Positions 23,008 to 34,560 of a DNA stretch of 64,000 nucleotides are shown one piece after another. Every line of letters begins with the position of its first letter. Within the stretch, counting starts at the first letter, position 1. The notes beneath the pieces are model-generated. The model was not told the DNA's origin. It did not search any database and worked only from the letters and a program-made list of their open reading frames with translations. The translations under genes were made by a program, and so were the position numbers. Source of the DNA: Termitomyces sp. T153 (Eukaryota; Basidiomycota; Agaricomycetes; Agaricales; Lyophyllaceae); NCBI GenBank assembly GCA_018296165.2, contig JACKQL020000017.1:434001-498000 (forward strand), read 5' to 3'.

Positions 23008-25765
23008 CATAGCAGTGAAGTCGCAAAGAGCTGGAGGCTCAAAAGGGACTAGGTGAGTGTGTGCCAAGTGAAGGAGGGATGAGAGGTGGAGGATTCGCAT
23101 TGGATCATTGTTGATATACAGTTTATAGGAGTTGCTGCGCCACCAGCTGAGGAGCTGTATTTCATAATCTGAGTATCCTGCAGTGGCTGCGGCAGATGTG
23201 ACCCCGCACCTAAAGCTGTGCCCTACATAGAGGCCTGGGTTGAGGCCTGCAAGTGATAGGGCCTCACAGATTGCATTGACAAAATAGTTGTAAGACAGGG
23301 CTCTGCCATTTAGCTGCTCAAACAGTGGAGCATCATCGTCATGTGGGAGCTCAGAGAACAAGGCCTTGAGGGCAGCAACAGGGCAGGTGGAGCAGCCAGG
23401 GGCTGCAGCCACAATGACTGTGACTCCCTTCCAGAAGGGGTCTGTTTTGGAGGCTGGCAGAGTAAGTCTGACATGGGTGGCATGCTCAAAGGATGGGATG
23501 AACTGGATGGCTTTGTGCAAGAGATTGAGACTGGGGCTGTACTTACCACCTTTTCCGACTGTGAATTCTCCACTGTGGAGAAGCCCTAGTAGGCCAAGCA
23601 GCAAGCAGCATAGATTGAGGTGTGGCTAGGTGTGGTGCCAGGCCTGAGGTTGGCCAGGAGGGCCGTGAGGATGGGCAGAGTGATGGGCTGGATGGGCTTG
23701 TGATTGCGCTCCCCGTGGTACCACTTAATGCCATGTATGATATGCTGGACAAGTGGGGACTTGACCACACTAAATGGGAGGTTAGCGTTGACGTGGAGTG
23801 AGCAGATGGTGGCCAAGTAGGCCTTAATAGTTTTGGGTTGAACTCTGCTGCCAAGGCTTGCAACCCATGAGAGGATGGCTGGCTGGGAGGTGGGGAGGAT
23901 TGAGCTGTCTGTGTTGTACAGGTTATTGAGTTGTACATGGAGGATAAACTGCTTTTGGCCTGTTGAGTATGTTTGCCTGGTGCCTGACATGAGTACATGC
24001 CAAAGATAAAAGGCAACAGTCGGGGGGTGGTGGCAATTCTGCTGGTACCACCAATTTGGAGGCACTTCGAGGTGGGTTTCTTGTTGAGCCAAGGGACAAT
24101 CGTGAACATGTGAGAGAAAGAAAAACATGAAGCTGTGTCAGCAACAGAATTCACAGTAGAAGATAACCACTCAGATGAAAAAGAGAAATCAATGTGGCAG
24201 GCAAGGGCTATCAGTTGTTGCACAAGGTTCATAGTTGGTGTGGACCTGATTGTTTTGTTGCAGATTGCATTGAATACAGCATCATTGTCAACATGAAAGA
24301 TGACATGAGATCCCCAGAGTGATTCACCCCAGCACAGAATGGCATAGACCAGCAAACATTTCCTTGACCTGAGTATGTTTGTGATGGAGGTGGCGAGGAC
24401 AGCATGCAGAGAACCATTCCATTCTGAAGTGACTCCTGAGGCCCTTCATGTCACTCACATCAGTGAAGATGTCAACTGTCTGCCTGGTGGGTGCAATGAG
24501 GCAAATACCATTCCATCCCAGCATGACAGATGACCACCATTTGATGTCTGCACATGCAGCCTTGGTGATGTGCTGTGAGACAAAGGGGGCTTTGGGGAAG
24601 GTGGCCATGAAGTTGTAAAGACTCCTGAGGAACATGCATGCCATGGGAATGGCCTGGGAAGTAAACTGGAGGTGGCCTGTAAGTTCATCCAGGTTATGTC
24701 ATGAGCACTGACAACACTTCAGCCAGGCTGAGATGAGGTCTCAGAGGAAGGTGAGCTTGTCCTGGGGAAGGTGTATCTCTATTGCAATTGAGTTGAGTTC
24801 CAAGCAAAGGAACTTGATCGTCATATTGGGTCCTACTATCTTGGAAGGTTGGAAGGTGAGGCCAAGATGTCTGGTGAGGGTGAGGGCCCATGATAGTGAG
24901 TGCTGAATGAGCAAGCAGGGGGTGCTGGGGGCAAAAATCCCCAGGAAGTCATCAAGGTAGTGCCATATGCATGCCAGGAGGTTGTGCTGGAGTATCCAAT
25001 GCAATGCCTCTGCAAAGAGGTTGAATATGTAGGGTGCCGAGTGAGCACCAAATGCAAGAATGATGTTGTGATAGAGCTTGCCTTGCCACTCAAAGCTGAA
25101 GAGTGGCCAGTCATTGACGCAGACTAGTATGTGCTGGAATGCTGATTCCAGGTCAAGTTTGAGCATCAGGGAGCTGGGTCCTGATGCAATGAGGTTGTGT
25201 ACCATGCAGTCAACCATGTCATAGCAAATCAAGGCCTCTGTGTCTGGTATGCCATTGTTAATGAGCTACCCTCTAGCCAAGACAGGTGGTGTATGTGGCG
25301 GATCTTTGTGGAGCATTTACGGGTGACCACCCCAATGGAGGATGCCCAGAAATTGGGAAAGGGAGCAGTGTTGAAAGGCCCATGCATGTGGCCATTAGCC
25401 ACCTGCATAGCGATGTTGAAAGAGAGGGTTGCAACTGTGAATGGGTTGGTTATGGCAGACTTGAGATTGACACAACATTGACTCAGGGAGCAGTCACCAG
25501 TGAAGCCCAGCTTAGCACCAAAGCATATTATATGTGATAATGTAGATACAAGCAATGTGTCTGGATACTCTTGTAAATAGAATACCCATGCTGCCTCGTC
25601 AAGCAATGATGGAACAGGAGGCTGCTGCAGGCTGTGAAGCAGGGAGTTGGTGTGAGGTGCAGTGTTAGGGAGGTGGTAATGGGAGCAAAGGATCGAGCAA
25701 TAACAGATAATGAGTGCCAGGGGATGAGATAATAGAACTGGATTGTTGGCTTGGGGAAGAGTCAT
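23002..25765 (-). pseudogene. Ngaro-like pol: reverse transcriptase, RNase H, tyrosine recombinase
   Basis: The minus strand carries an RT segment (25232-24741) with MLKLDLESAFQHI and the catalytic WHYLDDFLGIF. An RNase H-like stretch follows with DIFTDVSDMKGLR (24480-24420) and VIFHVDNDAV (24300-24270). The tyrosine recombinase covers 24128-23002: its catalytic-box residues appear as GHSFRCG, LLSWWRSNS and the nucleophile region YKLYI near 23110-23190. The expected first catalytic Arg in a LL[R]SGEF context reads His (LLHSGEF, 23571), a CGC to CAC type change. Frame breaks separate the parts. The recombinase would have circularised and integrated cDNA; this copy looks dead. Confidence 0.83.
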
Positions 25766-26116
25766 GACAACAATCTGCCCAGCCTATGACCTAATCCTTG
25801 TGCAGGTGTTTACCATGGTCTGCCTTTCTGCATGTGGCACATGTGTGCAGGTGACCCCATGGGCATGGAGTTGTCAAGCATCGACCCTTGTTGAACTTGT
25901 AACAGACTTCATTGGGGTTGGCAGGAGTCCAGCTTGCTGCATTGCCCTTCCCTTGCTTTGCCAGGTTAGCTTTCTGGTGGCCATGTACATGCTCTGAGAG
26001 GAGATCATTGTCATGGTGTCCCCACTATGAGTAATCTCCTGAAGCCATCTTGGCTCTGTGCCAGTTGAAAAAGATGGTGTGGTAGTTATAAACAGCTGAC
26101 CACTTGTACTCTGTTA

Positions 26117-26806
26117 TCAGCTTAAGGAGATGAGCCATGTACCTGTAGAATGCTCCATGGCAGTGGCGCTGTTAACATGGAATGAAAGAATGTCAAAGTA
26201 TGTTTGGAGGGGGATTAAGATGGTGAAGGGGCTTTTATACTCTTTGGCTGTGCGATTGCTGACTTTGAACTGGTTGGTGGTGCCATTGAACATGTATGCA
26301 GTCTCCTTGTCCCAGTTCATTGGGTTGAGCTTGTGCAGATCCACTGCTCTGAACTTGTGCGTGATGATAGCTGTGATTACTGCTGCATCAACATCAGGGA
26401 ACTGAGTGCAAAGAGTAAGGAGTACTGCAGACATACCATTGATTTCAGCTCTCTGAATTGGGGGGATGAATGTGCCAATTGTTTGTGGTGACACAGTTGT
26501 CATGGCCTGTTGAGAGACTGCCACCAATGGGGAGGTGTTCAACATGGAGGAGATGGTTGTGAGAAGCTCAGACATCATGCTGTGGAGTTGCGAGTGGGAT
26601 TCACAAAGTGCTGCAAATTCTGCAACTGAGACTGTGGCTTCTGAGGACATTGTGGCTGCTGAAGTGGTGGGGGGTGGAGGTGTGGCTCTAGTGAAATGTC
26701 CGTCTGGTGCCCTTACAGGCTGTGAAGGCATGCACCCATGGGGAGCTTGGCTAAGACTGGAGTGTGGAAGGACACAACAAAAAAATGTGTGAGGTAATGT
26801 GGGCAT
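26117..26806 (-). pseudogene. Ngaro-like gag ORF
   Basis: An uninterrupted stretch of about 229 codons, rich in Ser/Thr/Pro at its start, then a helical region (FAALCESHSQLHSMMSELL) and a conserved-looking block HKLNPMNWDKETAYMFN. It lies upstream of RT inside the Ngaro-like element, so a Gag role is inferred by position. I see no zinc knuckle. The apparent start overlaps repeat A1. Confidence 0.6.
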
Positions 26807-27091
26807 ATGATTGGATGCATGGGTGCTGCAAGCGCAGTGTGAGTCGATGTGTGGGAGTAACTAAAGAAGGGGGGCTTACCTGCAAGTGCAGTGTGAGTCA
26901 ATGGGGTCATCACTAGCTGTGCTTGCCGGTATATATGTAGCAGAAACAATGGAGAGAGAAAATAGTGAGGGTGAATTTAATGAGAATGTGATATAAAGAG
27001 AGTGTGATATTGAAAAGGGACAAAGGCGGCGATTTAATCTGTGCCCAAATTAACCCCAGGCAACCCCTCCACCTTTACTTGCCCAATCCAT
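26775..27091 (-). repeat. Ngaro repeat A1 (CpG-decayed copy)
   Basis: The 5' terminal repeat of the minus-strand element. It matches 22543-22856 except that most CG sites have become TG or CA. Confidence 0.92.
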
Positions 27092-27612
27092 TTACACAGC
27101 ATATCAACTTGATCTCAAGTGTTCTGAGATCCTGGAACTGTTCTCTAGGGTACCCCATCAAGAGAATTATAAATTTCTCATGTTTAAATTATCTCTAGAT
27201 ACCACTTTGTGAGTGCTAGGACATGATTTATGAGAGAATTGTTGATTCATTTGAGTTCTTCTGTGAATATGCTGGAGATCTATGGTATGCATAAGGAGCC
27301 CCATATTCAATCCAGATACAAAGTTGAATGGCTAATTGATATGTAGCCAATTTCTAGGAGCATTCAAACTCTAGTCATTGTCTGTATTTGATACAGATAG
27401 TTCTTCTGCACATAGTATAGCCTGAACAGTCCATCAAATCTAGTGCTTTCTAAATGGACTGTTGCAACAGAGCCTGACCCCAATAAGCATGTGCTGCAGG
27501 TGCAACAACCTAGTGGTCAAGGGAAGGGTAAACAACCTGCAAGGTCCACTTCAGCATGAGTGCAGTGAAAGTGGAAATGGCTTGTCAGCCAAGAATGCAG
27601 TATGAGGGTTGG
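27092..27612. other. unassigned repeat-like DNA
   Basis: CpG-poor sequence without a gene I can support. It is the left flank into which the small LTR element at 27613 inserted and continues beyond it at 29776. Confidence 0.4.
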
Positions 27613-28086
27613 TGTAAAGGGATGATCACTCTGCAGGTAAATGAAGCTAGAGCAGGCAGGCACAAGTGACAAGCAAGAGTCAAAGGAGTACTAGGCAGCT
27701 AAGAGTCAGGCAAAGGGCAAGCACAGCAAGCTATGAGCAAGGGTATCACTAGGAATCTTACAGTCAAATTGATGAACAGACCTGGTAAACACTGCTATTG
27801 TTTGGTCTGAGGATATTCTATGCTGCAGACTTTCCTATATACTACATCACTAGTAATGATGACTAACATTATACTTACTCATTGGACCATGGTATGTAAG
27901 GAAGAATGACCTAACAATAATTTATATGGAGTAATGTCCAAGCATGTGATTTATGGAAGACAACTAATGGGGACAGAAGGGTGTAGGGCATGACAGGCAG
28001 TCTATCAGATGAGCTAGAATGGTGGATCATCCTCAGACTAAGCCTGGAACAGAGTCAAACATTCCCAAGGAGACCATCCCCTTACA
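27613..28086 (-). repeat. 3' LTR of the short element
   Basis: 474 bp, collinear with 29309-29770 with scattered substitutions and small indels. Confidence 0.9.
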
Positions 28087-28143
28087 TCACCCCCCCCTTA
28101 GAGCTCATCACCTCACCTCAATGAACAGTGTTCAGCCCCCCTG

Positions 28144-29308
28144 TCAAGGGCAAGAGCAATGAGCAACTGAAGTGCTGCATGGTGCCAAAGTGCCACACAG
28201 TGCCAAAGTTCCCTGAGAATAATGTCCAAAGGTGTAAGAGATGATTGGGGTTGATGCATCAGGCACTGGAGTAAAGAGAGTCATTGGCAAACTAGTATTC
28301 ATTGGAGAGTCAGAGGCCAAGGGAGTCAGCATGACAGATGTTGGAGTTCCAGTTACCATCGGAGAGCCAGGTGCCCAAAGAGTAGGCATGCTCTGAGTAG
28401 AAGGGGTAGCAGCAGCAGGCATTACCATAGGGGTAACAGCAGTTGACAGGGTAGAAAGGGAATGAGGTGGGGGCTGCTGGATAAAGTTCCAAGCAGTGGA
28501 CAATGTGGGATACTGAGAAGGGGCCAGCAGAGCAACAGCTGCCATGGCATTGCCTGAGCACTGCTTCCATGGTACACACACATGCTACTTAGCAATGTGC
28601 TTTCCAAAGACTACAAGGGCTTCACCAATCTACTGGTCAGTGCCCCTGATAGTGACAAACCAGCATCCATCATCCACAGCCAGACCCACTATAAAAGCAG
28701 CCAGCCAAGCATCAGATAAATCATGGCCTTGTTTAAGGTCCCACCACTGATGCCCAACAACATATGCCACAAAAGAGTTGGGGAACTCCAGAGCACATTT
28801 GTAGCAAAGGGTTTTAGCATCCATAGGAGGAAAATCCCAAGCAAGAGAGGGGGATGGTCAGGGGAATATTAGCATTAGAGCATGCTACCCATTAAGGAAT
28901 GCAAGAGGCAGGCATGGTAGGGGGTTTGGTAGACTCAGCTGGCTTAGGACAGCCTAGAGAGACAGAGTGTTGGGCTACTGGAACATTACTATGCTGAGAA
29001 GCTGTTCAAGCAGCAACAACCAAGTGCCCTTCCTCCACAGCAGCTAGTTGGTGTTTGATGGCAGAAAGAGTCAGCTGTAACTGCTGCATAGTGGACCACC
29101 AATCAGCCATCCAGTGAGGGGTCTGAGCAGGCCCAGTCCCAGGAACCAGGAGAGTGTCAGAAACAACACCAGGGGAACAAGCTAGAGGGGCTGCTGTAGG
29201 GGAGCAAGTCAGAGAAGTAGAGTTAGAGTCAAAGTTTAAAGACATGGTAGGGAGTAAAGTGGGGTACTGTGGACTAGAAGGGTGGACAGTGTAGGAGACC
29301 AAACAACC
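28144..29308 (-). pseudogene. gag-like ORF of the short LTR element
   Basis: Broken minus-strand frames run from MSLNFDSNSTSLT (29240) through a tryptophan-rich, probably helical segment (MADWWSTMQQLQLTLSA), then PPMDAKTLCYKCALEFP (28820) and a Pro/Ser/Thr-rich C-terminus. The length and composition suit a Gag. No protease, RT or integrase is present, so the element depends on others. Confidence 0.5.
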
Positions 29309-29770
29309 TGTAAGGGGACAATCACTCTGTAGGTAAACCCAGCTAGAGCAGGCAGGCACAAGCAACAAGCAAGAGTCAAAGGAGCACTAGGTGGCTAAGA
29401 GTCAGGTGAAAGGCAAGCACAGCAAGCTAAATGCAGGGGTGTCACTGGGGATCCTACAGTCAGATTGATGAATAGACCTGATGAACACTGCTATTGTTTG
29501 GTCTGAGAATATTCTATCCTGCAGACTGTCCTATATACTACATTGCTAGTAATGATGACTAACTCATTGGGCCATGGTATGTAAGGAAGAATGACTAACA
29601 TTAATCTATATGAAGTAATGTCCAAGCATGTGATTTATGGAAGGCAACTCATGAGGACAGAAGGGTGTAGGGCATGACAGGCAATCTGTCAGATGAGCTA
29701 GAATGGTGGATCATCCTCAGACTAAGCCTGGAATAGAGTCAAACAGTCCCAAGGGGACTGTCCCCTTATA
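29309..29770 (-). repeat. 5' LTR of the short element
   Basis: 462 bp; pairs with 27613-28086 and ends at the TSD gttgg. Confidence 0.9.
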
Positions 29771-29775
29771 GTTGG

Positions 29776-30353
29776 CAAGGTATGGCAGACCTAGATATCA
29801 ATGTCTCAAATCTTCCAATGAGGAAGAGAACAGGTCATTATTGACCCTAGCCATGCAACTTCAGCTGGTATTAAACTGCTATCCCATGGTATCCAAACTA
29901 TGAATGCATCAGCATCTGCAACTTTATGTAGTTAAACATTTGCAGATGATGGCTAGTAGAGGCCATACTACTCCTGTATCAGATTTAACAGAATATAACA
30001 AATTATTTGTATGGATCTTTGAGCTTAAGGTCATTGAGTACAAATGCAAGACTGGTCAAGGAACAGCCATACCAGCCAAATCTGTGGAATATGATGTTAT
30101 TGTGCATCAGAGAGCTCCATTGGTGGCTGAGGCTGTTGAAATGGTCAATGCACCTTGCCAACCAAGTAAGTTTGAGCAGAACTATCAATGACAAGTCAAT
30201 GCTGCTTACTGGTAGCAAAACACAAGTGGTGTGCCTATGTGGATGCTATCAGAAGTTGACAAACATGCAGGCTGAACCTGGACAATCAAGGAAAGGTCAG
30301 CAAGTCTCATGCCAGAAAGAGCTGTTTACCAGCACAATATAGTGATACGATGT
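29776..30353 (+). other. unassigned region with a 95-codon plus ORF
   Basis: An ORF at 29904-30191 (MHQHLQLYVVKHLQMMASRG...) is open but in CpG-poor repeat DNA. I do not recognise it; it may be a fragment of a transposon gene interrupted by the small LTR element. Confidence 0.3.
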
Positions 30354-31967
30354 TGTCACACCATTGGGAACATAATAAACACCAGAAGTCAAAACAAACA
30401 TTTATTAAGGCTGAAAACTGTAAGCCTCCTGGTAAAACAAGTCCCAGCAACATTATCCCTTTAAATACACCAGAAGAAAGACAGAACAGGATAGGATAAG
30501 GACTATACTAGACTATACACTCAATAATAGTCCAATCACTGTAATGGGAGGGGAAGCATGGGACTGGCAAAAGCACCTGAGTAGTATCAATTCTGGCAAG
30601 ATCTGGATCTGATCTAAGACTAACCAGATTGGAATGTTGACTGAAAGGAGGTAAAGGGGGAATGAATGGAATGAAGGGAAGGGAAAGGAAGATGAATGGA
30701 AGAATATGAAATGAATGGAAAGAACCTGAATGGGGAAGAATATGAATGGGAGAAATACAAAGGAGGGAGAGATAAATGGGGCAAATGGAAGCTAAGAATG
30801 CAAAGGAGGAATGATGGAACCAGGAACTGGCCTGTGGCACTGAAACAGGCATGCCAAAAGAGGGAATTAGAATAACAGTTATGAATAAGGGGCTGGAAAG
30901 TATGGAACCAAAAGTCACATGTAGGGGGTGGTCTGTGCACTGTAGAAAAAGGTATAAAAAGCCCAAGTAGAGTAGCAAATGGACAGGCAATTGATAGGCA
31001 AAGGCTCGGTGGTTCCCAGGGAGTGAATCACTTAGGCTGGAGTTTGTTGAGACCCCTCTGCATTCAGAATAGAAATATTCTGGAAGTAAACCCCTTCAAC
31101 TTCAAGCATTTATCAAGACATCAGTGTGGAATTGGAGTAGACTGCCTAAGTCTTCAAGAAAGCCCCAGAACTATCAGTATTACTCTAACCCAGTACTACA
31201 ATAGCAAGGTGAGTTTGTCTTGTTGAAGACTGGAATAAGCATGGTAATTATCAACATGTATGCAATGAGGACTTGTGGCAAAATGGATCATTGTTGACCA
31301 ACAACTAAGGAGTTGTGTTTGAAGGGCATGATAATGTCATGCCAGTAGATAACATGAGGCAACAATTCACTGCCCAGACTGCTGAACTGGACAGAAATCC
31401 AGATAAAAGTGATGATGGTGATAATGACTGCAACAATCATGGAAATGGTCATCAGGATAACAACCATGCATGACAGAGATTGGTGAGGAAATAGTTGCAG
31501 CCCTGGTTGACAACCAGATCAAAGTGATGACTCAGACAAGGGTTGTACCCTACATCAGGAGATGGAACTGTTGTATTGTCAGCCAAGGGTGTTTGTGTAA
31601 GGGTGACCTCAGTAGGCTATGGCTCAATCACACAGCTGGCAGAGGGAAATCCAAAGTCTATAAAGTACTGTACAGTGTCTCCAGGCCACCACTACTCACC
31701 TGGCAGAGGGGAATCTAAAAAGAACAAGTCTAAGAAACTCTTTAGGCCAGATGTGATGCTTCAGAGGCTTCAGAAACATTGGAAACAACTATACAGCACA
31801 ACAAAAAAACTTTGACTCCAAAAATAGCAATTAAATCCAGAATCCAATCCATAAATAGAAATTCATCATAAATGGCCTTGATCTCCAGCCTCAGGAGGGT
31901 GGGAATGAGAGCTCAGCTCAGAACAAAGGAAACAAGAATGGGGTCCAGTATGGACAGTCTTCTCACA
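30354..31967 (-). repeat. probable 3' LTR of the chromovirus
   Basis: On the minus strand a purine tract (complement of cccccctctag, 31971-31981) is followed by TGATGTGAGAAG at 31970. The opposite end reads ...GTGTGACA at 30354. At about 1.6 kb it is long for an LTR, and 31.02-31.8 kb may be a separate insertion. The 30641-30780 part is a GAATG/GGGAA-rich low-complexity stretch. Confidence 0.5.
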
Positions 31968-31977
31968 TCACCCCCCT

Positions 31978-32533
31978 CTAGCAAGTGCTGTCTTGACATA
32001 TGGAGTAGAAGTTGCAGATTGCTTGGTCAGCTGCTGAGACTGAGTAGATGCCTTGGATAGCTTTTGGCACACCAGGGTGCCTGCAGTAAAAGTCCTGGAC
32101 TAGAGCTGGTGCATGTACATTTGCCTGTAGTTCCTGAGAGATGCCCTTGACACCATATTCTTTCCACTTCACCTAGAACTGCAACTCTCCCTGGAACACT
32201 CTGCTATCCAGAATTTCCTCCACCTCATACTCCTCCTCATCATTAACCAGGATTAGTAGTGGTGGTGGTTTTGAGCAATGACCAGGGATGAGGTCTTCTG
32301 CAGCTGGAAACAGCTTGACAACATTAAGCACTGGGTGCAGCTGCCACAGGCCCACAGGGAGTTTCAACTGGTAAGCTAATAGCCCTACCTGTCTCTCTAC
32401 TATGAAGGGGCTGAAGTGACAATGTGACAGCTTCTTAGACAGTCTTGTTGTCTCTATGTTGGAGCTATCCAGGTAGACATGGTCTCCAGGCTTGTATATA
32501 GGGGCTGATGTCTGTTGTCAGTTACAATACCAT
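31978..32533 (-). pseudogene. chromovirus C-terminal chromodomain
   Basis: The minus frame at 32367-32173 reads PPPLLILVNDEEEYEVEEIL then DSRVFQGELQF, and continues in the next frame as VKWKEYG, which is the canonical chromodomain opening. In chromoviruses this domain tethers the integrase to modified histones. It ends just before the polypurine tract, as expected. Confidence 0.8.
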
Positions 32534-32627
32534 TATATGCCACAAAAATTCCTCCTTGATCTGCAACCATGACTGACTGGAAAATTCCCATGGTCAAAAG
32601 TGGTGGAGGACAGACTGTGCAACACAA

Positions 32628-34020
32628 ATGTATAGTGAGAGTGTTCAAAACCAAGCAAGAGGGGGCCTAGATGGGCCCCAAGGAGCAAACTGTATAACAA
32701 TTTCACCTGTGAGACCAGTACTTGGCAGAAAGAATCACTGCAAAGCAGATGTGTTTGACCTGCAAATGGACCAAGAACCAAGAACCCTGACAAGGCCCAG
32801 GAAACACATAGAAATACCAATGGACATGATGAAAATGAAGAAACAGAGAGGAGACTAATGACAGCTGAAGCAGAGGTGGTGGTAATAAGCCAACTCAAGA
32901 ACCTCCACAGGGAATTACAATGCTTCTCTGACCACCATGTGTGGGGACAGTGCACTATGAAAGCCGCATACAAGATCATGAGAAAGTTCATGCCAGAGCT
33001 CATTGCAACAGGTGAGAAATGCCATGAAGATGACAATGCTGACTCCTCATACACACTACAGGAATCCACACAGTTACATTCCACAGTCAAAGACCTAGTC
33101 AAAGCCATAAACACCTTAGTGGCATGCCAGGAAGCAAAACCGATGACAAATGGGGAGACCCAGAGAGGAGCTCTGGAAGTTCAAGGGACTAAAACAGTCA
33201 TAGCCATGAGACCAGTGTACAAACCAACCAAAGCCAGCCCAACACAACCCATATCCACAGCACCCAAACCACACTACATACTCCAATTGCTAAAAGACCA
33301 GTACCACCCAGCACATCTCATCATCATTCCAAGAGGAGAAGAGATAAATGCCAGTATCCTAAGCCCTTGTAGACTTGTAAACCTGATAAACAACTGACTT
33401 GCGAGTTCCCCCAATGCAAAGCATCTGTGCATAGCCTCAGCACACTACAACTACAACTAAAATCTCATTATCATGCTTCGCAAAGACCAGAAGGGGGAAG
33501 AATTGAGACAACATGCAGACAAATTCATCAACATCTTTGTGGTGCCCACCCACACCATCAAGATGGTCATAGATGACAGGTGATATAAAGTCAGAATAAA
33601 TGGAGTATGGACAGGAAGGAATGGCAAAAATGACATACACACACCCAGCTGAGATGGATCTATGACAAAAAGACTACTCCTTGGTAGTACTGGAGTTAGC
33701 CAAGGAAGATGATACAAAGATACTTGTAGAAGCAAGGTATATAGCCATGTACACAAAATTCTGTGAGGTTGTGCATCATGCAGACAGACCACTGGTACTG
33801 CAGTGCAGCAACTGCTGGGCATTTGGACATTATGTATCAAAGTGCAAGAACCATACAAAATGCAGAATATGTGTGGCAGACCACAATAAAATGGTACACC
33901 AGATCGACAACAACCAAAGAATGATGAAAGACAATGATACAGGGAAGGAAACTGGAGGAGGTGTGATGATGAACACTGAAAATGTGTCAACTGTAGCAGA
34001 AACCACCTAGCCACATACAG
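32628..34020 (+). pseudogene. LINE ORF1 (Gag-like, zinc knuckles)
   Basis: Reading frames at 32858-33397 hold a basic/helical region and the block DQYHPAHLIIIPRGEEINAS. A later frame (33681-34010) holds clustered knuckles, CSNCWAFGHYVSKC followed by CRICVADHNK, typical of Tad1/R1-type LINE ORF1. The last frame ends with a further Cys-rich CVNCRRNHL-type segment that continues out of frame as RNCPKR. ORF1 proteins coat LINE RNA. Stops and a frameshift near 33400-33680 break it. Confidence 0.7.
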
Positions 34021-34199
34021 GAACTGCCCCAAAAGGAGACAATACCAGATGATAGTGAGGGAGAGAGAAGAGGGGAGCAATGGGGGGGGAGGGATGATAA
34101 AAAAGAGGAAGACTAAAGCCAAGAAGAAGACCACAGAACAGACAACACAAAGGGTCAAAGGACAGAACAGAGAACAAACTGACAGGAGGCTTTGCCATT

Positions 34200-34560
34200 G
34201 CCAACAGACTTGAGCCAAGATGAAGACTGAGGGAATATGTCATACACATCCCCAGGGAAGTATTTGGCAGACTCACACAATGCCACACAAAACACATGTT
34301 CCTAGGTGAGTACTTTGCCAGGTTCATACCTCACAAAAAGACAGGATGTATATGTGGCAAAAGATACTAAACACATGAATATGTAATAAAGACATGCCCA
34401 CAATATGAAGGGCACAGGTACATCCTATGAAAGGCAGATGAACACCTAGAACTGGGGAGGCTACTGAGTACAAAAGAGGGATTAGAAGCAATGGCAAAAT
34501 TCCTCAAAAAAACAGGGGCCTTCACAGAGACAGGAACAAAATGCAAACAGAAAGAGACAC
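34200..34560 (+). pseudogene. LINE ORF2, C-terminal fragment
   Basis: The plus strand reads a decayed HTKHMFLGEYFARFIPHKKT (34278-34337), a CICGK cysteine motif, CPQYEGHRYI (34396-34425), then LLSTKEGLEAMAKFLKKTGAF (34460-34520). This is the usual C-terminal end of Tad1-clade ORF2 downstream of RT/RNase H. Everything between ORF1 and this tail is missing. Confidence 0.7.

Larger units (their letters stand above)
22273..27091 (-). mobile_element. Ngaro-like tyrosine-recombinase retrotransposon with split direct repeats
   Basis: On the minus strand the order is repeat A1 (27091-about 26775), gag-like ORF, reverse transcriptase, RNase H, tyrosine recombinase, repeat B1 (23007-22855), repeat A2 (22856-about 22543) and repeat B2 (22434-22273). 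A1-ORFs-B1-A2-B2 is the terminal structure established for Ngaro/PAT elements of the DIRS order. The termini and domain order agree. There is no integrase or LTR. Confidence 0.88.
27613..29770 (-). mobile_element. short non-autonomous LTR retrotransposon with 5-bp TSD
   Basis: Two LTRs (27613-28086 and 29309-29770) have complementary ends (tgtaa[a/g]ggg...cccctta[c/t]a). The element is flanked by the direct duplication gttgg at 27608-27612 and 29771-29775. A polypurine tract, the complement of tcacccccccctta, abuts the inner edge of the left LTR, which fixes the orientation as minus. The 1.2-kb interior holds only Gag-like sequence. Confidence 0.9.

Noticed and set aside
30508..30990. A 160-codon minus ORF inside the LTR.
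   Set aside because: Its hydrophobic, Phe/Ser/Leu/Pro-rich composition follows from the complement of the GAATG-rich tract.
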